18,090 bases of DNA from Bacillota bacterium (GTDB lineage: Bacteria; Bacillota_A; Clostridia; Lachnospirales; WQUN01), in assembly GCA_009786175.1 (NCBI GenBank), contig WQTQ01000195.1:1-18090 (forward strand). Reading direction: 5' to 3'. Numbering within the stretch: position 1 is the stretch's first letter; each line of letters begins with the position of its first letter. Shown piece after piece: positions 6,675-14,900 of the stretch. The notes under the pieces were generated by a model. The model made no database searches. It was not told the origin of the DNA and saw nothing but the letters and a program-made list of their open reading frames with translations. A program made the position numbers and the translations under genes.

Positions 6675-8504
6675 ATGCCTACATCAGATACAAGCAGCTT
6701 ATTTCAGAAGGTACGCAGACGCATGGTATGGGAATACGAGCGAAGACACGAACTGGGTTTAATCGAGGTTGAAGAGCATTCATATGCGCCGCAAGAAACT
6801 CCTTCCCTTGACAAACGTACACTAACACGCAATAATAACCGCCGGCATACACCCCGAACCGGAACCATTAATGAGTACATGAACGCACAATTAAATGTTA
6901 ATGAAGTGCTTATGGTACCACGCCAATACGCACAAGAAGAACTATGCCGTCAAGCAATATCAGCAATGAAAAACAATGCAAGCACATGCGAAATACACCG
7001 TCTAATTGTAGAAGGCTTGGCAATAACTCAGCTTAACGAAAGCGATTACATTGACATTCCGCTTTTCGCCTTTGAGCCGCTGCTTTTTCACACATTGGCA
7101 AAACTTAAGGCCAGGGATGGTAATTTGCCCGCTGCTATTGAAATACTTACAAATGTGTTGGCCAATATAGAAAAATTTCCGCCGGACGACAAAACCAGAG
7201 AAAAACAAATTGCGCCGATGTTACTTTCTTTGGCCCGGTTTCAGCTGCAATTGTGTGATTACACCGGCGCACTGGCAACCTGCGAAATCGGTTTTGACGT
7301 AGCTGTAAAACGCAACTATGGGCAATATTGCCCGGAATTTATCCACACTAAAATTATGACTCTTCTTGCCATGGGCGAAAAAAAACTGTGCGAACCTTTG
7401 CTTACCAAAGCCTATGCAGGATATGTGGCACTAAATAATGCAGAAGCAGCAAATGATATCCTTACTATTTCGCGCGAGCATTTTGGCACAGATATACAAA
7501 CCCATGGAATAGACACGCTGCTTAAAACTATGCGCTTTGCACCGCCAACCAAACACAACCACGCTCCTATGCAATTCACAAATTTAGGAGATATTTTGCG
7601 TGCATTTCATGAAGAATCCGGGGTTTCCCGTAAAAACTTGTGTAATGGGCTTTGTCATGTATCTATGTTTTCTAAACTGGAAACTAACAGTATAAAGCAC
7701 CCAAACATATTCCTAATAGAAGCCATAACGCAGCGCATGGGCAAAGATATTGACATGTACTACGAACTTCACGCAACAATTCAGGAATACGATATGTGGC
7801 AATTACGTGACAAAATTGAGGTGTTAGCCAGGGCCCGTAAATACACACAACTTGAAGAACCTTTAAAAGAACTTGAAGATATGGAAGCACGACACCGCAA
7901 CGAGTATCGTACGATAAAACAGTTTATTGTGTGCATGAGGGCAACAATGCGCGGCGAAACCATTAAGAAGGATGATATTTTCCTAAATATGCTGCAAGAA
8001 GCCATGGAGTTTACCATCCCAAACTTCAACCTGCAGAATATAAAAAATTGCCCCCTGACCGTTCAGGAGGCAATAATAATTAATCAGATGGCAATGTATT
8101 ATGAAACTATAAAAGATGAATTGCAAGCCATACGGATATATGAAGATTTACTGCATAATATCGGAATTCGATGGCTTGACAGCACTCTTAAATCACGTAT
8201 GTATACCAACGTATCATTCAATTATTCATCTTGCTTAGGGCGCATGGGACAAAGAAGAAATGCCCTGGCCATTATCGAAAAAGCATTAGAATATGGGGTA
8301 ATGCATAGTAATTTAAGAAGCTCATTTGACTTGTTTTTTAACAAAGGATACAACTTGTTTAAGCTTGTTGGTAAAGAAGAAAGCCTTCCGTGGATTATAC
8401 TATCTTACTATGGAGACAGTATATTTGAAAACCATGGTACAGCTAAGGGTCTAGAAATAGTAAGGGAATTTGTTAAAGATGTTTTTGATATATCCCTTTA
8501 TTAA
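6675..8504 (+). CDS. Large TPR protein with internal Xre-like helix-turn-helix, RRNPP-like regulator
   Basis: The start is fixed by AAGGAGG at 6662-6668, 6 bases before the ATG, giving 609 aa. A longer frame from 6402 overlaps the divergent TauE-like gene and its promoter and is rejected. Residues 1-80 are basic and low in structure. About 85-295 is alpha-helical with TPR-like pairs (AAIEILTNVLANIEKFPP, ALATCEIGFDVAVKRNYG). Residues 304-364 (LGDILRAFHEESGVSRKNLC to MGKDIDMYYE) match the Xre-like helix-turn-helix found at the N-terminus of Rgg/PlcR/Rap-type regulators. About 365-609 again looks like TPR repeats. So the C-terminal half looks like a whole RRNPP regulator and the N-terminal half is an added helical domain. 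These families sense short exported and re-imported peptides. A secreted-peptide gene overlaps its 3' end on the other strand. The pairing is inference. Confidence 0.8.
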   Translation: MPTSDTSSLFQKVRRRMVWEYERRHELGLIEVEEHSYAPQETPSLDKRTLTRNNNRRHTPRTGTINEYMNAQLNVNEVLMVPRQYAQEELCRQAISAMKNNASTCEIHRLIVEGLAITQLNESDYIDIPLFAFEPLLFHTLAKLKARDGNLPAAIEILTNVLANIEKFPPDDKTREKQIAPMLLSLARFQLQLCDYTGALATCEIGFDVAVKRNYGQYCPEFIHTKIMTLLAMGEKKLCEPLLTKAYAGYVALNNAEAANDILTISREHFGTDIQTHGIDTLLKTMRFAPPTKHNHAPMQFTNLGDILRAFHEESGVSRKNLCNGLCHVSMFSKLETNSIKHPNIFLIEAITQRMGKDIDMYYELHATIQEYDMWQLRDKIEVLARARKYTQLEEPLKELEDMEARHRNEYRTIKQFIVCMRATMRGETIKKDDIFLNMLQEAMEFTIPNFNLQNIKNCPLTVQEAIIINQMAMYYETIKDELQAIRIYEDLLHNIGIRWLDSTLKSRMYTNVSFNYSSCLGRMGQRRNALAIIEKALEYGVMHSNLRSSFDLFFNKGYNLFKLVGKEESLPWIILSYYGDSIFENHGTAKGLEIVREFVKDVFDISLY

Positions 8505-8671
8505 TCTATATCCAGGGGCTGCCCGGGCTTTATGTCCGACGGAACTATTACAGTATAGCCGTAATCCCCAGGAGGTACATCTTCGTCACAAGCTTTTACA
8601 GGCATAAACGTTGTAAGACCTACAAGAGTGCAAACAAGAATTGCCGCCAACATTTTTTTTGATTTCTTCAT
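8501..8671 (-). CDS. Small secreted peptide, candidate signalling-peptide precursor
   Basis: This 56-aa frame begins MKKSKKMLAAILVCTLVGLT, a textbook signal peptide with a Lys-rich start and a hydrophobic core. It has a VKA signal-peptidase-I-like site near residue 27, leaving a ~29-residue acidic, Pro/Gly-rich tail (CDEDVPPGDYGYTV through PSDIKPGQPLDID). GGGAG lies 12 bases before the ATG, a rather wide spacing. Its stop codon overlaps the stop of the TPR regulator by 4 bp on the opposite strand. It has an extended -10 promoter about 45 bases upstream, overlapped by a large inverted repeat. Small secreted precursors beside TPR/Xre regulators are usual in RRNPP systems (Phr, PapR, SHP types), but a convergent arrangement is less usual. 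A secreted peptide of unrelated role remains possible. The Cys after VKA does not make a normal lipobox because of Lys at -2. Confidence 0.65.
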   Translation of the reverse strand: MKKSKKMLAAILVCTLVGLTTFMPVKACDEDVPPGDYGYTVIVPSDIKPGQPLDID

Positions 8672-8713
8672 TAACTTTTACTTCTCCCTTCATTAGTTAA
8701 CTGTACCGGTTAC

Positions 8714-8722
8714 ATTTTAGCA
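8714..8722 (-). promoter_or_regulatory. Extended -10 promoter of the small peptide gene
   Basis: On the minus strand TGCTAAAAT gives a TGn extended -10 with a 5/6 match (TAAAAT). No good -35 box is present at 17-18 bp, which suits a promoter that depends on a regulator. The predicted leader is about 36 bases. Confidence 0.5.
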
Positions 8723-8774
8723 ATAGTGCATACCCCTATCGCGCAATGATTTAAAAGAGATATGCACTATTGCT
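8719..8774. promoter_or_regulatory. 14-bp inverted repeat over the peptide promoter, candidate operator
   Basis: AGCAATAGTGCATA (8719-8732) and TATGCACTATTGCT (8761-8774) are perfect inverted arms separated by 28 bp. Arm centres are 42 bp apart, about four helical turns, so both face the same side of the DNA. The downstream arm overlaps the -10 box of the peptide gene. This looks like a two-site operator for a dimeric or looping regulator. The convergent TPR-HTH protein is the nearest candidate. Confidence 0.65.
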
Positions 8775-8847
8775 GAGGAAATGCTTTGACAGGTAGAGTT
8801 GTCTTTGATTCGCTACAGGAATATATTACCACGAATCTAAATTGGTG

Positions 8848-8891
8848 TCACGCCAAATGGAGAACATTTTTTTGTTCTCCATTTGGCGTGA
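8848..8891. repeat. 19-bp perfect hairpin of unknown role
   Basis: TCACGCCAAATGGAGAACA (8848-8866) is perfectly repeated in inverted form at 8873-8891 around six T. There is no T run after the stem on either strand, so it is not a normal terminator. It lies downstream of the large secreted gene's own terminator and upstream of the peptide operator. It could be a minimal mobile element, a processing or stability hairpin, or a protein-binding palindrome. Apart from the elements listed, 8672-8951 holds no gene that I can see. Confidence 0.75.
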
Positions 8892-8903
8892 ATCCGTAAA
8901 TAT

Positions 8904-8929
8904 AAAAACCCGGTGCATTATACACCGGG
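8904..8929 (-). terminator. Terminator of the large secreted protein gene
   Basis: On the minus strand CCCGGTG and CACCGGG pair around a 7-base loop, and the stem is followed by five T. It lies 22 bases after the stop codon of the 8.8-kb gene. Confidence 0.88.
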
Positions 8930-8951
8930 CTTTTACACATTTATTAATTTG

Positions 8952-11900
8952 TTAATTTGCCACTAATTCGATTGTCAACAGAGCAGTCACACCACCACGG
9001 GTTACTTCTAAAGAAACGGTTCGTGACTGGATAATTGTCGCATTGCCTGCAACACCTATAACCAGACCTTCTACCGGACCGGTTGGGGTCCAAAGGTTGT
9101 CGCGCACTTGCAACACAAGCTCGGGTGCGGCATCAAGAAGATTTAGAGTAATCGCACCTTCAGCTGTGCCGCTTACAAATACGCTTACGTGGCGGTTTGT
9201 ATTGCTTACGGTTACGTTATTTGCAGCAAGATAAAATGTTGGCAATATCGGGTTACATACTTCACAGTCACCATACTCACAGCATGGCGGCTCCGGTTGG
9301 CATACTTCGCAGCCTTCATCTTCGCAATATATACAGTCAAATACAGGCGGCTCTTCGTAGTTTGCGTTTACAAGCAATACTTCATGTTCTGTGCCGCAGA
9401 CTGTAATTGTTAAAGTAATTGTTCGCCATGCCGGGTTTTTAACCACATCAATTATGTGGAAGTACTCGATAAAACCTTCACCGGCTACCCACAAACGGTT
9501 AATGCGTACAAAATCCATCGCATCGTCGCCGTTTTGGCCTATGGCTGTAACTGTTTCTGCTACGGTAAACGGAAGGCGGGTGCTTCTGCCGTCAAACTGT
9601 GTCCACATGCGGATTGTTCCGGCTGCTGCCAAACTTGCGTTTGGTCTGCTTGGGGTACCGCCCGGGCCATTATTGAAAATGTCGAAACTAAATTCCGGGC
9701 ATTCGCTGCATTCCCGGCACTCGCCGCAATCCGGGCAGTATTCGCATCCAGCTGCATAATTTGCATTGTGCAGCAATACTTCCACTGTTTGGTCAAACAC
9801 GGTAATTACAAAGTCGATAAACTTCCACTGTGCGTTTTTGTCTGCATCAATAAAATTAATGTAGCGTCCGCGCTCAACACCTTGACCCGGGCCGGGGCTG
9901 TGTACGGTGATTAGGTCCATCGCGCATTCGCCGCTGCTTTGGATAGTTGCCGTAATGGTTGCTCCCGATTCGTAAGGTATAAACGAGTTTACTCCGTCAA
10001 GTTGTGTCCACATACGTATTGTACCTGCGTTTGCAAGGCCTGCATTTGGCCTGGACGGGCTGCCCTCCGGGCCGTTGTTGAAAATATCCCATGAGAAGAC
10101 AGGCTGGCCGATTTCATCGCCTTTGTAAACATTAACAAACTCCCATGTGTTGGTTACAAAAAACTCACCAAAATCTACAACAAATACACGAACTTCGCCT
10201 TGGATAAGAACATCATCAACTTCAAGACGCCACGTTGTTCCTTCACCTGTAAGTGCGCCGCGCTTAATGCGCCCGCCGCCTGCAAGACCTTGAACAATAA
10301 TATCTTCGGCAACAAGCCCTGTTACAGGACGGTTGAATACAAATTCAAGTGCTGTTGTATTGCGTTGGCCAGGTACGCCGCCAATCTGCTCTACCGTGAA
10401 GGAGACTTCACCTAAATGCCCGTTGATTACCAGTGGCTTGGAGTGAATTGTGGTTGTAAATTGACCAAAATTATTTGTTGCAGACGCTGTAATTGTAAAT
10501 TTATAAACGTTCGTTGCAGACAAGCCTGTTACTGTGTAGCGCAGGTTGTCTGTCTCTACGTTGAACTGGCGTACAAGCACGCCATTCTTGTAAAGCCTGT
10601 AGCTTTCTGCATTAATGATTGGAACCCATGTTAGGTCGATAGAGCCGCCAACCAGTGTTCCGCTCATTTGTGCAGGTTCACGCTGGCTAAAACACTCTGT
10701 AAAGTAACCTACGTTGTAACGTGTCCAGTTCATTAGGTTGTTTGTCATCGGATGCGGACGCCCTGTCATTCCGTCTGTCGCTGATTGCTCACCGTTTGCG
10801 AAAATGAAAATGTGTCCGCGGTCAGAGAATGATACAAGCTCTTCGCGGCTGTCGCCCATCAAGTCTGCCGGAATCCACCGAAGCGGTGCCCAGTCTGTCA
10901 TTTCAGGTACACCAAACAGTGGGTTAAAGTATCCGTCAAAGAATGTTGCGGGCAGAAGATCAATACCATCGCTCGTCGTTCCTCCGCCGCCCCTATAGTG
11001 CAGCATATGATAATTTCGGTTAAAACCGAATGCCATTGTAGAGAATGTTCCTGTCCAATTTTGAACGGCTAAAGTTGTGGTCATCCAACCGTTGAAATTG
11101 CTTTCTTCAACAAATACTGTGTTTCCGTGTGGGTCGGTGTAGAAAATCCCATCGTGCCCAACCGGGAAATCTCCGCGATGACGGCGGTCAAGGCCAAATA
11201 CCATCAAGCCGTCTGCGTCAGTTCTTAGTCGCCCGGGGTTACCGGACTGCGTTTCTGTTGCACAGAAATTTGACCAAAGGATGTTTCCGTAACGGTCTGT
11301 TGCCAAAACACCCATGTTGTCATTATCAATGCCCCAGATGATGTCATACTGTCCACGGTCCAGAAGGTCTGCTACCCAAATGGAGTCCATGTGGTTGGCT
11401 GCCCATACAGGTGCGCCCGGATCCCATGTGTTGGCGGCGGCATTTGTTCTGATTATTTCGCCATTTGCATCCCTGAACGGATTTGCCGCTGTTCCTGATA
11501 AATGCCATAGCGGTATGCCTGTTTCCGGGTTTAGTACGTTAAAATTATTTACAATCCAGTCACGTTGGTCGCCTTGGTCGCGGAATAGAGGCACTGCCAA
11601 TGGGAAGTGCGGCGAGCCATCGCCAAAGCCTGCACCCTGACCCGGGAATTGCCACATAAAACGCATAACGAACTCGCCGTCACGATTAATCATTTCCCAG
11701 GCAGTTGTGTGATTGTAGCGTGCAGACATGATAACGTGCTGGCGGATACCGCGGCCATCAAGGTCTGCCAAAGTAATATGGTCGTGCAATTGATTAATGT
11801 TTGTGATTGGTTCACCGTTTGGCTGCGTCATATCTGCAAACGGCATATACATAGGCCTGCCATTTACGTCAAGTGCGATTTCACCCGTTCTGCCATCAAG

Positions 11901-14900
11901 AATGTAGAACACATCCCCTGCAACTTGATAAAAACGGTTGACATAGTTAGTTGGCATGATGAACTCAGGGTTGGCAAGGGTTGCCGCCGGTACGGAATTT
12001 ATCCAAGGAGGTGCCTCCGGTACATAGTTCCCCGGATTTGCCACAAGGATAACGTTGTTGAATCCATCACCGGTTACATCGGCGATTTGCGCAGGTTCGT
12101 CGGCACCGGTACTAATTTCTCTTGAATGTCCGGTAAAGCCTGTCATACCGGTATCAGCAGAGTTTTGCCATAACAAATTGCCTTCGATATCAAACGCACT
12201 TACAGAAAATACAACACGTGAGTTTGTACCGTCGCCTACCGTACCTGCAGGTACCCAGTTTGGATGCCCCGCCGCCCAGTTACGGCCGCCCATTGGCAAT
12301 GTGTTGATTAACAGAATATCCATACGTCCGTCACCGGTTAAGTCACCCAATCGGATGCGGTTACTAAAACCTGCTACAGAAGCTGTCTCAAACTCACTAA
12401 TCATGGTAAACGCTACGTCATCTTTACCCGGTGCAAGTTGGATGAACGCTTCACGTGTGCGCGGGGATACGGCTGTCGGTGCTTCTGCCGGACCTTGGAA
12501 AGCACGTACCGCATAGTAGTAAAACGGCCCGACAACAGTGTTATCTACAAAAATGAAGCCATCTGTTACAGTTGCAATTCTTGCAAGACTGTTTGCCGCG
12601 TCTGCTGCATGACGGCGATAAATAAAGAAACCGTCTGCCTGCATTCCATTCCAGGTAATTGTAACCGAGTCTGATGTTACAGGACTATAGATTACGTTTT
12701 GCGGCATTCCAAAAGGCGGAAGGCCTCTTGGCGGAGTTCTGGTCCATTCGTCATAAACGCGGACATTTACGTTGTCGATATACGTTGTCCAAGCTGCCCC
12801 GCCTTGATTACGCGAGAAAAATTGAATACCTGTAATTTGGTTTGCTTGATAGTCTTCATCTGCCATTGCAACATTTGTACGGTTAAAGATAACCGTATCA
12901 TCCATCGTAACAAACGAAAAGTCCATTGTACGCGCCGCAAAGTCAAAGTCCAAGTTTACTCTAAGCCATTGGTTTACATCTGCTGTGATAAAGTTTTCTG
13001 CCGGAAGCCTTCCTGCATCAACCAACGCGTCAACCGCAACATTTTGAGTTGTGCCTACAACGAAGTGTAACCCGGCATCTACGCCGCGGCCTTCCGGGAT
13101 GGTTAAAAAGCTAATGTAGTTGAGTGAGTTAAAGTGGTTGATACTTTGAATTGCAAGCTGTCCATAAGAACCTGTTGCAACACCGGGACGCCAGTCGAAA
13201 GAAATATGCGCTTCGCCCGATGTATGAATCGGTTCGTTAAAGTTTATACGCCCCTGTCTGTCTACATTCGCTGCCGAGTGCGGAGTAAAGCGTCCCATAA
13301 ACCGGCTTCCCGGGTCGCTGTTATCTCCATGTCCGGACGGAACAATAGCTTGCAGAAGCGTATTTCCGCGGTTATTGGCAGAAGGTACACGGGTTCCGCC
13401 TGCAAAAGTCCACTGCAATTGACGGATTGTATTATGCTCAAAATCTTCCCACCATTCCAGGATTGGGGTGCGGGCTTCCGTTACTTTTGTAATTGTAAAA
13501 CCGTTAATATGGCGGTTATCACCTGTTGCTTGTATAACTATACTTCCATCTGTAACCTCTACGCCGTATACGAAAATAAGCTGCGGCGCAGCGGCAACTC
13601 CAACATTAGGAATACCCGGAACTGTCTGCCCATTTACAATAACAGACCCGCCGTTTGTGTTATCAGTATTTGCCGAGCCTGTTCCGATAACAATGTCATA
13701 GATTCCGTTGGGTACATCAATTCGGAAAGTGAACAACGTACGCCATCCGTTACCGATTTGTGTCGGCCATGTGATAACTTCTCCGTTCGGGTCAGTCCCT
13801 GTCTGCACAGCGTTTCCGCGGTCGCGGGAGTTTCCGGCTGTGGCAGGACTTGTGATACCAAAAGGCAAGCCTTCTGCTGTTGTTCCATTCGGGAAGAACG
13901 GCGGGTTTGCTGAAAGCGGAACGCCTCCACTGGTACCGTTGTTAGAAATTATAGGAACCCAGCCATCCGGTACGGCACCAACATTAGATTGCTGTACAAA
14001 ACTAAACCGCCATGCTGTTCCGGGTGGAACATTTATTGCTTCAAAGAAAGCATGCGCCGTAATAGCTTCCGTAACAACTGTAGCTGCATTAACTGCTGTT
14101 CCCTCACCATTTAACTCTGTAAACCAGCCACGGAATAAGTGATTTTCCGGTACAGGCGGGTTTGCAGGCATATTTGCCGCACCAATCGCTGTTCCGCTTA
14201 CAATCGCCACTCTATGGTGTTCTTCGCCGTCTACCATAAATGTAACATAGTATGCTCCGCTAAATGTCGGATAAATGTTGATATTTTCCCACACTGCTAA
14301 AGTTGGACGTAATGGATTACCGTCGGCATCAACCCAGCCTGTGAATACATAATCCGCAAGGTATGGATCCGGCGGGAATTCAATTGTATGCAAACCACGC
14401 CCGCGTACAACAGGTATTACTTGATAAGGTGTAAAGTTTGGATAAACACCTGTCATAAATGTTGCGTTAACTGTTGCACGTGCTGTCTCCGGTGCGTTAA
14501 CCGTACGGAATTCATGTACTGTACCCGCAACACTGTTCATGTGCATACGAAGTGTATTGTAGTAAATACCAAAGTCCATGTCCCGTCCTACGTAGTATGA
14601 TGGATATGTGGGTTGATTATAAACTGTGTTTTGACGTGCCATTTCAACACGATAACGGCGATCTGTCATGTGTGAAGCAAGTCTGTGATGTGATTGCTCT
14701 GCGCTAAAGAAAATACGCAGCTCTTGATTTTCACCTGTTCCGCTGTGTAAAAGCAAGTTTTCACGATGGTCGCCCAGGATGTCGCCGACAAGTGCAGGCT
14801 GGCCTTTTGTTCCGCCATGTGTACGTGTACCGCTTGTACTCATTACGTTAACCCAACCGTTATGGTCGGCATTCATGCGTTGTAGCGAAACGTTTGTTGT

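Noticed and set aside
8501..8671. Small peptide as a lipoprotein
   Set aside because: The residues before Cys28 are V-K-A. Lys at -2 is unlike a lipobox, so signal peptidase I cleavage is more likely.
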